64,000 nt of DNA. Origin: Sipunculus nudus. Taxonomy: Eukaryota > Annelida > Sipuncula > Golfingiida > Sipunculidae. The notes beneath the pieces were generated by a model. That model was given only the letters and a program-made list of their open reading frames with translations, had not been told where the DNA came from and searched no databases. The stretch is from positions 1,377,001 to 1,441,000 of the forward strand of contig JAPPUL010000068.1 of assembly GCA_026874595.1 (NCBI GenBank), given 5' to 3'. Of this stretch, positions 33,877 to 41,829 are shown one piece after another (position 1 is the stretch's first letter; each line of letters starts with the position of its first letter). Position numbers and translations under genes: made by a program.

Positions 33877-35293
33877 GATATTGGAGGAGTATAATAAAGC
33901 GATACCAAGGTACACAAGTTACCCAACAGCAGTAGAATGGAGAGAAGGTTATGCAGAGGATGATTATAAGGATGCACTTGAGGCTTTAAGTAATAAGTTG
34001 ACAATGAGGGGTGTAGGGGTTGGTGGATGGGGCGATGGTGCAGGAGATGGTGCAGGAGATAGTTTAGAGGAAGGTCTTTCATTATACTTTCACATACCGT
34101 TTTGTGCAGAACGTTGTTATTACTGTGCCTGCCACGTAATAATAGATAAGAATAGATATTATGTAGAAAAGTATCTGGATTATCTTGAGAAGGAGCTAAA
34201 TCTGTTTTTAAAAGTGGCAGGGGGAAGGCTTCGTGTAAAGCAGCTGCACTGGGGAGGGGGGACACCGACGTTTCTAAATGAGGATGAGATTAAGAGATTG
34301 TATAAAGTAATAGAGTCAAGTTTTGATATAGTTGGTGGTAGTGAGCAAGCAGTTGAGATAGACCCGTGCGTAACGACAAAAGAACAGCTTAAAACATTGT
34401 ATGTCCTTGGCTTTAATCGTTTAAGCATGGGGGTACAAGATTTTGACAAACGAGTACAAGATGCAGTAAATAGGCATCAAAGTTATGAGCTTACAAAGGA
34501 GCTAATAGAATATGGGCGAGGGCTTGGATTTAAGGGAACGAATGTAGATTTAATATATGGCTTACCTATGCAGACAATAAAGTCGTTTGAGTTGACGCTA
34601 GATAAGGTAATAGGGCTTGGAGTTGATAGGGTAGCCTTATTTAGCTATGCAAAAGTCCCGTGGTTCAAACCACATCAGCGACGGATAGAGGATAGCGATT
34701 TACCGAGTTTAAAGGAGAAGTTTGGAATATTTCTGATGGCCCGCAAGAAGTTTATGGGAGCAGGTTATAAGGCTATAGGGATGGATCATTTTGCAAAAGG
34801 AGAGGATGAGCTTGCAAGAGCCTTTACAAATAAGAGATTACACAGGAATTTCATGGGTTATACAGTATCCAAGACGAGTGATTACATAGGTTTTGGAGTA
34901 AGCTCAATAGGCTATGTAAATAAAAGCTTTGTGCAAAATGTAAAGACGTTAAGAGAGTATTATGAACGTCTTGATAGGGATGAGTTACCGATATCTCGCG
35001 GTCTTAAATTAGGTAAGGATGATCTTATAAGGAAATGGGTAATAGAGAATATAATGTGTGAATTTTCGCTAAACTTTGTAAGATTCAAGAAGGAGTTTAA
35101 TATAAACTTTAGAGAATATTTTAAAGAAGAGCTTGAAAGCTTAAAAGAGTATGAAGAAGATGGTTTTGTAAAGGTTTTGGGAGAAGGAATAGAGATTAGT
35201 GAAACGGGCGGATTATTTGTAAGAAACATAGCGTCAGTATTTGACAAATACCTGCGAAAGAAGGGGGAGAGTAGGTTTTCCAAAGCGATATAA
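33854..35293 (+). CDS. hemN: Oxygen-independent coproporphyrinogen III oxidase (radical SAM)
   Basis: A 479-residue radical SAM enzyme converting coproporphyrinogen III to protoporphyrinogen IX without oxygen. The cluster motif HIPFCAERCYYCACH (C-x3-C-x2-C-x-C) near residues 85-95 is that of true HemN, distinguishing it from the HemW chaperone. HWGGGTPTFL, EIDPCVTT, NRLSMGVQDFD and DLIYGLP follow. The ATG at 33854 has AAGGAG about 8 bases upstream and is preferred over a TTG two codons earlier. It overlaps hemE by 23 bases. A Gly/Asp-rich insert (about residues 53-72) with a 12-base internal repeat precedes the cluster and is atypical. Confidence 0.96.
   Translation: MSREIDIEILEEYNKAIPRYTSYPTAVEWREGYAEDDYKDALEALSNKLTMRGVGVGGWGDGAGDGAGDSLEEGLSLYFHIPFCAERCYYCACHVIIDKNRYYVEKYLDYLEKELNLFLKVAGGRLRVKQLHWGGGTPTFLNEDEIKRLYKVIESSFDIVGGSEQAVEIDPCVTTKEQLKTLYVLGFNRLSMGVQDFDKRVQDAVNRHQSYELTKELIEYGRGLGFKGTNVDLIYGLPMQTIKSFELTLDKVIGLGVDRVALFSYAKVPWFKPHQRRIEDSDLPSLKEKFGIFLMARKKFMGAGYKAIGMDHFAKGEDELARAFTNKRLHRNFMGYTVSKTSDYIGFGVSSIGYVNKSFVQNVKTLREYYERLDRDELPISRGLKLGKDDLIRKWVIENIMCEFSLNFVRFKKEFNINFREYFKEELESLKEYEEDGFVKVLGEGIEISETGGLFVRNIASVFDKYLRKKGESRFSKAI
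34006..34074 (+). repeat. G-rich, in-frame Gly/Asp repeat inside hemN
   Basis: The coding sequence includes GGGGTGTAGGGG, a word shared with the intergenic array at 13595. This is followed by two tandem copies of a 12-mer that encodes GDGA. The insert lies ahead of the radical SAM domain, so the frame and active site are kept. Confidence 0.65.
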
Positions 35294-35369
35294 AAGTATT
35301 ATTTGCTATAGAGAAACAATAACGTATAAAAAGTGTCTTTGGAATGGAGCTAAGGAGCAAAAAGAGCAT

Positions 35370-36353
35370 ATGGATAATAGTTTAAAGTACGGAGTCTTAC
35401 TAATAAACATGGGCGGGCCGTCTAATATAGAAGGGATAAGGCCGTTTTTAAATAATCTCTTTATGGATAAAGACATAATAGAGTTTCCGTTTGAATTTAT
35501 GCGCAAGCCCTTATCTCGTATAATAAGCAAATTACGAACAAAAGGGCTTATAAGTAGATACGAGTTAATGGGAGGGGGCTCACCGATACTAGCTACTACG
35601 TTAGGGCAAGCTGAAGGAGTTAGAAGATGTCTATCTTTGAATTTGGATGTAAAAGTATACGTAGGAATGAGATATACAAGGCCCTACATAGGAGAAGCTC
35701 TCTCACAAGTAAGTAAAGATGGGATAGATGAGTTAATAGTGCTTCCGCTGTATCCGCACTATTCAATAACCTCAACAGGCTCAGCGCTAAACGAGTTAAA
35801 ACGTCAGCTAGAAAGCCAGGGGTTAAAGCTAGGGGTTAAAATAATCCGACAATGGTATGACTATCCAAGATATATAGAATCGCTAGTAAAGCTAATAGAA
35901 GAAGGGCTTAAAGATTTAGAAGGTAGAGTGGCAGTAAAAGAGAAAGTAAATTTAGTATTCTCAGCACACGGAGTACCACAAAGTCTGGTAAGGCGAGGAG
36001 ATCCATACGAAAAGCATATAGAGGGGACGATTTTAGAGGTAGTAAAGCACTTTGCAGCTAATAAGTATTATATATGCTACCAAAGCAAGGTAGGCCCTTT
36101 AAAGTGGCTTGAACCGAGCACAGAAAAGACAATACAAAAGATAAGTAAAGGGGAAGACAAGGCAATATTGATAATACCGATAAGCTTTGTAACAGACAAT
36201 TATGAAACAAGTTATGAGATAGATGTAGAGTATAAGGAGCTTGCAAGCGTGAGTGGGATTGAAATATTTCATAGGACAAGGGCACTAGGAGTAGATGAAT
36301 TATTTATAAAGAGCCTGTGTGAGTTGGTTATGGAGGAGATAGAGAAGAGATAA
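35370..36353 (+). CDS. hemH: Ferrochelatase
   Basis: A 327-residue enzyme inserting Fe(II) into protoporphyrin IX. KYGVLLINMGGPSNIEGIRPFLNNLFMDKDII is the N-terminal signature. VFSAHGVPQSLVRRGDPY holds the catalytic His. The C-terminal SFVTDNYETSYEIDVEYKELA contains the conserved Glu segment, with Asn where His is more common. The frame is open from 35241, but the ATG at 35370 matches the family N-terminus and has AAGGAG at 35352-35357. The stop codon lies within an 11-bp tandem repeat. It is the third gene of the heme operon. Confidence 0.96.
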   Translation: MDNSLKYGVLLINMGGPSNIEGIRPFLNNLFMDKDIIEFPFEFMRKPLSRIISKLRTKGLISRYELMGGGSPILATTLGQAEGVRRCLSLNLDVKVYVGMRYTRPYIGEALSQVSKDGIDELIVLPLYPHYSITSTGSALNELKRQLESQGLKLGVKIIRQWYDYPRYIESLVKLIEEGLKDLEGRVAVKEKVNLVFSAHGVPQSLVRRGDPYEKHIEGTILEVVKHFAANKYYICYQSKVGPLKWLEPSTEKTIQKISKGEDKAILIIPISFVTDNYETSYEIDVEYKELASVSGIEIFHRTRALGVDELFIKSLCELVMEEIEKR

Positions 36354-36376
36354 AGAAGAGATAAAGAAGAGATAAA
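36344..36376. repeat. 11-bp tandem repeat spanning the hemH stop codon
   Basis: GAAGAGATAAA occurs three times exactly (36344-36354, 36355-36365, 36366-36376). The first copy contains the hemH TAA stop; the others are noncoding copies of the gene's end. Confidence 0.9.
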
Positions 36377-36425
36377 GATTATGTTTTTAACTAGAGAGTA
36401 GGATATTTAATAGAGAGGAAATGGA

Positions 36426-37820
36426 TTGAAAAGGGTAGTGGTTATAGGAGGAGGGATAAGCGGGTTATCATTATGCTATTATCTAAAGAAGCGGATATCT
36501 TTAGAAGGTTTGGGTATAGAGATAAAATTGCTTGAGGGGACGTTGCGGCTTGGGGGTAATATACGAACGGAGCATGAGGATGGCTTTACATTTGAGCTTG
36601 GGCCGCGGGGTTTTTTGGGGGAGGGCAGGCGGACATTAGAGTTAACAGAGGAGCTTGGGTTGTGGGAGGAGAAGGTAGAAAGCGATGATATTGCTCGGAT
36701 AAGATATGTATATAGGGATAAACTAATAAAGCTTGGGGGTGCATCACTTTTGAAGCTAGTGGGTTTTAATGGTTTTAGGGCTTTATTTTGTGAATATTTC
36801 AAGCGTGATGGTGGGGTTGTGGAGACAGATGAGAGTGTATATGAGTTTATGAGTCGACGGTTTTCGGTGGAGGTGGTGGATAAATTTATAGAGCTTTTTA
36901 TAGCGGGAGTATATGCGGGAGATGTAAGGGAGCTTAGTGCGAGGTCGATATTCCCGAAGTTGTATAATTATTATGAAGGTTCTGGGTCGATATTGAAGGG
37001 AGTTCTTAGGAACAGGGGGGGAGCTTTAGAGGGGGAGGGGAGTGAGTTTGGACAGAGGGTATGCGGGGTTGGAAGGCGTCGTCTAATAAGTTATAAAGGA
37101 GGGATGATAAGATTAGTAAAAGCCTTAGGAGAGAGTTTATCAGAAGAGATAGAGTTAGGAGCTTTAGTTAAGAAGTTAGAATATAGAGAAGATGGGGTTA
37201 TTATAAGTTATACAAGTGGGGTAGGAGGGAAAGGAGTTAAAAAACTTAAAGCAGACAAAGTATTTATAGCAACTCCCTCCTACGTGGCGTCAAAATGTAT
37301 AAGAGAAAGCCTACCAGAACTTGCAAAGGTGTTGTCAAAGATAGAGTATGCGCCGCTAAAGGTAATAAGCTTAGGCTATAAGAGGGGAGTAAATAAGTAT
37401 AGGGGTTTTGGATTTTTGAGTCCGAGGAGCGAGGAGATAAAGGCACTTGGTTGTATATGGAACGATATGGTATTCCCGGGTTTTGCTCCTGATGGGATGA
37501 ATAATATGACATTAATGTACGGAGGGGCCTTATATCCTGAGATGGTAGATTGGAGCGAGGGAAGATATATAGAAGTTGTAAGAAAGGATTTAGAGCTATC
37601 GATGGGGATAAGGGGGAGATATGATTTATTAAAGAGTTATAAGTATGCGCATGCAATACCGCAGTATACAATAGGGCATGGGAGGCGTCTTGAGGCTATT
37701 GAGGAGATATTAAGAGGGTATAAGAGGATAATGCTGTTGGGTAATTATTTAAACGGGGTAGGTCTTAATGACTGTGTAGGGGGAGCGTACGAGCTTGCAA
37801 ATAGTTGTAATTTAGACTAA
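36426..37820 (+). CDS. hemG: Protoporphyrinogen oxidase (HemG/HemY type)
   Basis: A 464-residue FAD enzyme oxidising protoporphyrinogen IX to protoporphyrin IX, the substrate of ferrochelatase encoded just upstream. The N-terminal dinucleotide motif VVVIGGGISGLSLCYYL and the second FAD segment GGNIRTEHEDGFTFELGPRGFL are clear. AGVYAGDVRELSARSIFPKLY and the C-terminal GNYLNGVGLNDCVGGAYELA complete the HemY family pattern. The start is TTG, with GAGGA 7-8 bases upstream; the nearby ATG at 36421 runs into a stop after two codons. HemY enzymes usually use oxygen but may use other acceptors, which matters given the oxygen-independent HemN beside it. Confidence 0.93.
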   Translation: MKRVVVIGGGISGLSLCYYLKKRISLEGLGIEIKLLEGTLRLGGNIRTEHEDGFTFELGPRGFLGEGRRTLELTEELGLWEEKVESDDIARIRYVYRDKLIKLGGASLLKLVGFNGFRALFCEYFKRDGGVVETDESVYEFMSRRFSVEVVDKFIELFIAGVYAGDVRELSARSIFPKLYNYYEGSGSILKGVLRNRGGALEGEGSEFGQRVCGVGRRRLISYKGGMIRLVKALGESLSEEIELGALVKKLEYREDGVIISYTSGVGGKGVKKLKADKVFIATPSYVASKCIRESLPELAKVLSKIEYAPLKVISLGYKRGVNKYRGFGFLSPRSEEIKALGCIWNDMVFPGFAPDGMNNMTLMYGGALYPEMVDWSEGRYIEVVRKDLELSMGIRGRYDLLKSYKYAHAIPQYTIGHGRRLEAIEEILRGYKRIMLLGNYLNGVGLNDCVGGAYELANSCNLD

Positions 37821-37836
37821 GTTATGTTATTGTGCT

Positions 37837-37914
37837 ATGGAAGGTAAGATTGTAGGGGTAGAGTTTAGCGGGACAAATATTAAAGGTATTGTTTATTTTG
37901 AGTTTTTTTCTTAA
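37837..37914 (+). pseudogene. 25-aa ORF resembling the first strand of an actin-fold kinase or ATPase
   Basis: Sixteen bases after hemG a 25-codon ORF reads KIVGVEFSGTNIKGIV, very like the phosphate-1 motif that opens ROK kinases and activase-type ATPases (GIDxGGTNIK). It then ends in FEFFS and a stop. No continuation is visible in the other frames before ispG. It is either a remnant of a lost actin-fold gene or a chance resemblance. Confidence 0.3.
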
Positions 37915-37968
37915 CTTTAGGATTATTAAATAGGCTTTGATGATAGTGATATATAGGGAAGTAAATAT

Positions 37969-39033
37969 ATGATAGAGCGAAAGAAAACACGAAAGATAAA
38001 ACTAGGCAAGCTGTACGTGGGAGGGGACAGTCCGATTACGATACAGTCGATGACAAATACAAGCACAACGGATGTTGAGGGGACGATAAAACAAATACAT
38101 GAGTTAGAGAAAGCCGGTTGTGAAATAGTAAGGATATCAGTTCCGAATATGCAATCAGCGCGAGTGGTGCATAAGATAAAAGAGAATATAAAGATACCGC
38201 TCATAGCAGACATACACTTTGATTATAGGCTAGCGTTAGAAAGCATTAAACAGGGAGTAGACGGACTTCGCCTTAATCCAGGAAATATAAAAAGACAAGA
38301 TAAGATACGTTTAATAGTAGAAGAGGCCCGCAAGAAGGAGCTTCCGATAAGGATAGGAGTGAATGGGGGGTCAATAGACAGGGAAAGATATAGTGTAATA
38401 TCAGCAGAGAATCTAGTATTGTCGGCATTGGAACATATAAAGATATTGGAAGAGCTTGAATATTATAATATAAAGGTATCACTAAAGGCAAGCGACGTAC
38501 CGATGACGATAGAAAGTTATAAACTAATGAGCAAGACAAGAGACTATCCTTTACATCTTGGGGTAACAGAGGCAGGGACGTTCTTTTCGGGTTCAATAAA
38601 AAGCACACTGGGAATAGGGACACTACTTAGCATGGGGATAGGCGACACATTTCGGGTATCACTAACAGCCGATCCTTGCGAGGAAATACGTGTAGGGAAA
38701 GAGATATTAAAATCTTTAAAGATACGAAATAATGGTATAGAATATATATCGTGCCCGACGTGCGGACGGTGTGAAATAGATGTAATAGGGATGACGGAGA
38801 AGGTAGAGAGGGAGCTTTTGGGTGTTGAGCCTAAAAAGCCGATAAAGGTGGCTATAATGGGTTGTTTGGTAAATGGGCCTGGAGAGGCAAGTGAGGCAGA
38901 CGTTGGGATATCTGGGGGTAAGGGGGTTGGTATGGTATTTAAAAAGGGCAAGCAAATGGGGCGAATAAAAGAGGCAGAGATAGTACCAGAACTAGTGTCT
39001 GAGGTAAAGAAGCTAGCGAATTATGAGGACTGA
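37969..39033 (+). CDS. ispG: 4-hydroxy-3-methylbut-2-en-1-yl diphosphate synthase
   Basis: A 354-residue [4Fe-4S] enzyme converting MEcPP to HMBPP in the MEP pathway. It is the compact bacterial form without the plant-type insert. The N-terminus RKIKLGKLYVGGDSPITIQSMTNT, LIADIHFDYRLAL and GLRLNPGNI form the TIM barrel. SCPTCGRCEID and MGCLVNGPGEASEADVGISGG supply the cluster ligands. GGGAAG precedes the ATG. The stop overlaps larE by 11 bases, so the two are translated together. Confidence 0.97.
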   Translation: MIERKKTRKIKLGKLYVGGDSPITIQSMTNTSTTDVEGTIKQIHELEKAGCEIVRISVPNMQSARVVHKIKENIKIPLIADIHFDYRLALESIKQGVDGLRLNPGNIKRQDKIRLIVEEARKKELPIRIGVNGGSIDRERYSVISAENLVLSALEHIKILEELEYYNIKVSLKASDVPMTIESYKLMSKTRDYPLHLGVTEAGTFFSGSIKSTLGIGTLLSMGIGDTFRVSLTADPCEEIRVGKEILKSLKIRNNGIEYISCPTCGRCEIDVIGMTEKVERELLGVEPKKPIKVAIMGCLVNGPGEASEADVGISGGKGVGMVFKKGKQMGRIKEAEIVPELVSEVKKLANYED

Positions 39034-39814
39034 GTTAGTTATAAAATATAACAAGCTAAAAGAAATAATAAGTTCGTGCGAGAGTGTGCTGGTGGGCTTA
39101 TCAGGGGGAGTAGATTCTGGTGTATTAGCAAAGGTAGCACATGATACATTATCCCCGAAAGCACTTGCAGTGGTAGGTAAGTCAAGCTCATATCCAGAAC
39201 GCGAGGAGCGTTATGCACGGGACTTGGCAGCTTATATAGGAATAGAAATAATAACGCTTGAGACAAAGGAGCTTGAGAGTGTAGAATATAAGGCTAATGC
39301 GGGCGACAGATGTTATCATTGTAAAAAAGAGCTATATAGTAATTTATTAAAACTTAAGGCGAGAAAGGATTTCAAATATGTGCTTGACGGAACAAACTGC
39401 TCGGATGTAAGTGATGCAGATAGAGTAGGGATAAAAGCGGTAAACGAGCTTGGGATAAGGATGCCGTTATACGAGGCAGGACTTATGAAAGAGGAGGTAC
39501 GAGAGATAGCCAAGCATCTAAGTTTACCAAATTGGGACAAACCTTCATTTGCGTGTTTGGCATCGCGTATACCGGTGGGGACAATGGTATCGGATGAAAT
39601 ACTTACAAAGATAGAGAAGGGTGAGGATATACTGCATGGGCTTGGATTCAGGCAGTATAGATTGCGATATCACGGAGATTTAGCAAGGCTTGAATTTTTG
39701 GAAGCTGACATTGAGAAGGCACTAAGACATCGTAAAGAGATTCTTAGAGGGCTTGTAGAACTAGGTTTTAAACAAGTTACAGTAGATCTTAAGCCCTACC
39801 AAGAAAGGCTTTAA
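39023..39814 (+). CDS. larE: ATP-dependent sacrificial sulfur transferase LarE
   Basis: A 263-residue PP-loop enzyme. LarE adenylates and thiolates the pyridinium dicarboxylate precursor of the nickel-pincer cofactor of lactate racemase, giving up its own Cys sulfur. The PP-loop SGGVDSGVLA is near residue 28. RCYHCKKELY and DGTNCSDVSDADR follow. KPSFACLASRIPVG carries the sacrificial Cys. The gene starts inside ispG. No larA, larB or larC is in the window, so LarE could instead serve a related sulfur-transfer task. The final 14 bases, including the stop, are duplicated directly after the gene. Confidence 0.9.
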   Translation: MRTELVIKYNKLKEIISSCESVLVGLSGGVDSGVLAKVAHDTLSPKALAVVGKSSSYPEREERYARDLAAYIGIEIITLETKELESVEYKANAGDRCYHCKKELYSNLLKLKARKDFKYVLDGTNCSDVSDADRVGIKAVNELGIRMPLYEAGLMKEEVREIAKHLSLPNWDKPSFACLASRIPVGTMVSDEILTKIEKGEDILHGLGFRQYRLRYHGDLARLEFLEADIEKALRHRKEILRGLVELGFKQVTVDLKPYQERL

Positions 39815-39828
39815 AAGAAAGGCTTTAA
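39801..39828. repeat. Exact 14-bp tandem duplication of the larE 3' end
   Basis: AAGAAAGGCTTTAA at 39801-39814 is the end of larE with its TAA. The identical 14-mer follows at 39815-39828, beginning at the first base after the stop. Confidence 0.95.
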
Positions 39829-39880
39829 TATTCTCTTTAATGTTCTAAAGTAAAAGCTATAAACTTAAGGTCAAACCGCT

Positions 39881-39908
39881 AAGATATTCACAAAAGATAT
39901 TCACAAAA
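39881..39908. repeat. 14-bp tandem duplication upstream of the ABC exporter
   Basis: AAGATATTCACAAA occurs twice in direct succession (39881-39894, 39895-39908) in the 203-bp gap before the ABC transporter gene. Confidence 0.85.
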
Positions 39909-40017
39909 TAATAAATAAAAACAAAATAGCAACATGAGAAAGTAACAAGATAATAAGGAGTTAATAAAAAGCTACTGGCACAATATGAAGTGTTAGACAT
40001 AAAAATGATATGATAGT

Positions 40018-41799
40018 ATGATAATAGAAGATGTAAAGAAACTAGTTCAAATACTAAGCTACTTAAAACCCTACAAGCTGCGGCTTTTAGGAGGGCTTTT
40101 TATATTATTCCTAACAGCGAGCCTGGAATTAATAAACCCAAAGTTATTCCGGGAGATAGTAAACGAGATAAACGACGGTCTTACAAGTATGGATAATATA
40201 TACTACTATCTTATACTAGTAGTAGCGATTGTTTTAATGAAGAGTATTTTAATCTTCTTCTCAAGATATATATTAATAAGCATATCAAGGCGGGTTGAAT
40301 ATGATATAAGGAATAAATTGTTTCGCCATATGCTGACGCTGCCGTCCAATTTTTTTGATAAGAACAAGACGGGAGATATAATATCACGCCTTACCTCTGA
40401 TATAGAACATGTTAGGATGATATATGGACCTGGGATAATGTATACATTTAACATGTTCTTCATCTTGAGCTTAGCATTTGGTTCAATGTATGTAATAGAT
40501 GAAATGCTTAGTATATATGTTATTTTGCCTCTTTTAGGGCTTGCGTATATAATATGGTTTATAGGGAGAAAATATTATGATAGGTCATTGAAGGTGCAAG
40601 AAGAGCTTGCAAGGATGAGTAGTTTTGTTAATGAGACACTTGAGGGGATACGAGTAATAAAGTCTTTCGTGCGTGAGGAGCTTGTGCAAAAGTCGTTTCG
40701 AAAGATAAATAAAGAGTTTATAAAGAAGAACATGCTGCTTGCACGTCGTAGTGGAGTATTTAGGCCGACATTATATTTCATAGCAGGCTCAACGTCGATA
40801 GTAGTACTTTTGGTAGGAGGACTTAAGGTAAGCCAAGGAGCCTTCACACTTGGCCAGTTAGTTGAATTTTTAAAATACGTGGAGGTTTTATCTATACCAA
40901 TAATGGCATTTGGTTGGGTTACCTCGTTATTCCAAAGGGGTTTTGCCTCGTATGATAGGCTTAATAGTTTCTTAAGTGAAGAATCTCAAACAAGTGATAT
41001 AAAGGGTGATACGGGTTTTGGCAGCAGTTTATATGTAGGGTATGGTAAAGGTGGTGGTGTTGATATTCGGGTATCTGGCTTGAGTTTTAAGTATCCTAAT
41101 ACAAATCATATGGTTCTTGATGATATAAGTTTTAATATTAGTGCAGGAGAGAAGGTAGCGATAATAGGGCCAACGGGTTGTGGCAAGACGACATTAATAT
41201 CTTTATTTCCGAGGATATACGAACCAAGTGGGGGGCAAATACTTATAAACGGCAAAGATGCTAAAGAATATACATTACAAGAGCTAAGATCATTCTTTGG
41301 CTACGTGCCACAAAATAACTTTATCTTTCCCTATACAGTAAAAGAGAATATAAGCTTTGGAAACAGTTTAAGTGATGAGCAGATGATAAAGTTTTCTAAG
41401 ATATCGTGTTTACATGAGGAGGTTCTTAACTTTGCAAATGGCTATGATGAGTATATAGGGGAGAGGGGGGTAACGCTTTCTGGGGGACAAAAACAAAGGC
41501 TTGGGATAGCCCGAGCCCTTGGGCTTGAGCCGAAGGTATTGTTATTCGACGATAGTTTTTCTGCAATAGACGCAAGTACAGAAAACAAGATACTCGAAAG
41601 TCTTTTTAAAGAGTATGCAAATAGATCGATTATAATAGTAGCGCATAGGATATCGACTGTAAAAAACGTAGATAAGATAATAATAATGAACAATGGAAAG
41701 ATAGTAGGACAAGGCAGTCCAAAAGAGCTTCTTAAGACAAAGAATTACTATTCAAACATAGTGGAGGAGGAGAGACTGGTAAAGGAATACGGGATATAG
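40018..41799 (+). CDS. Half-type ABC exporter (ABCB/MdlA-like) with degenerate Walker B
   Basis: A 593-residue fusion of a six-span membrane domain (about 15-320) and an ATPase domain (about 345-585). Motifs are Walker A GPTGCGKTT (near 383), Q-loop YVPQNN, signature TLSGGQKQR (near 486), Walker B VLLFDDSFSAID (near 506) and switch His in IIVAHRIS. The residue after the Walker B Asp is Asp in place of the catalytic Glu. This is typical of one half of heterodimeric exporters (TM287 or MdlA/YheI class), not of homodimeric MsbA. A partner half with Glu is not adjacent, as cysS follows. The substrate is unknown. Confidence 0.9.
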   Translation: MIIEDVKKLVQILSYLKPYKLRLLGGLFILFLTASLELINPKLFREIVNEINDGLTSMDNIYYYLILVVAIVLMKSILIFFSRYILISISRRVEYDIRNKLFRHMLTLPSNFFDKNKTGDIISRLTSDIEHVRMIYGPGIMYTFNMFFILSLAFGSMYVIDEMLSIYVILPLLGLAYIIWFIGRKYYDRSLKVQEELARMSSFVNETLEGIRVIKSFVREELVQKSFRKINKEFIKKNMLLARRSGVFRPTLYFIAGSTSIVVLLVGGLKVSQGAFTLGQLVEFLKYVEVLSIPIMAFGWVTSLFQRGFASYDRLNSFLSEESQTSDIKGDTGFGSSLYVGYGKGGGVDIRVSGLSFKYPNTNHMVLDDISFNISAGEKVAIIGPTGCGKTTLISLFPRIYEPSGGQILINGKDAKEYTLQELRSFFGYVPQNNFIFPYTVKENISFGNSLSDEQMIKFSKISCLHEEVLNFANGYDEYIGERGVTLSGGQKQRLGIARALGLEPKVLLFDDSFSAIDASTENKILESLFKEYANRSIIIVAHRISTVKNVDKIIIMNNGKIVGQGSPKELLKTKNYYSNIVEEERLVKEYGI

Positions 41800-41829
41800 G
41801 TATAAAAGGATATTAGGTATAAATAAAAG

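Noticed and set aside
35241-35369. 43-residue N-terminal extension of ferrochelatase
   Set aside because: It lies mostly over the hemN end, has no family similarity, and a ribosome-binding AAGGAG sits before the ATG at 35370.
41800-41829. T-box leader before cysS
   Set aside because: Only 30 bases separate cysS from the ABC gene, with no TGGN-type antiterminator element.
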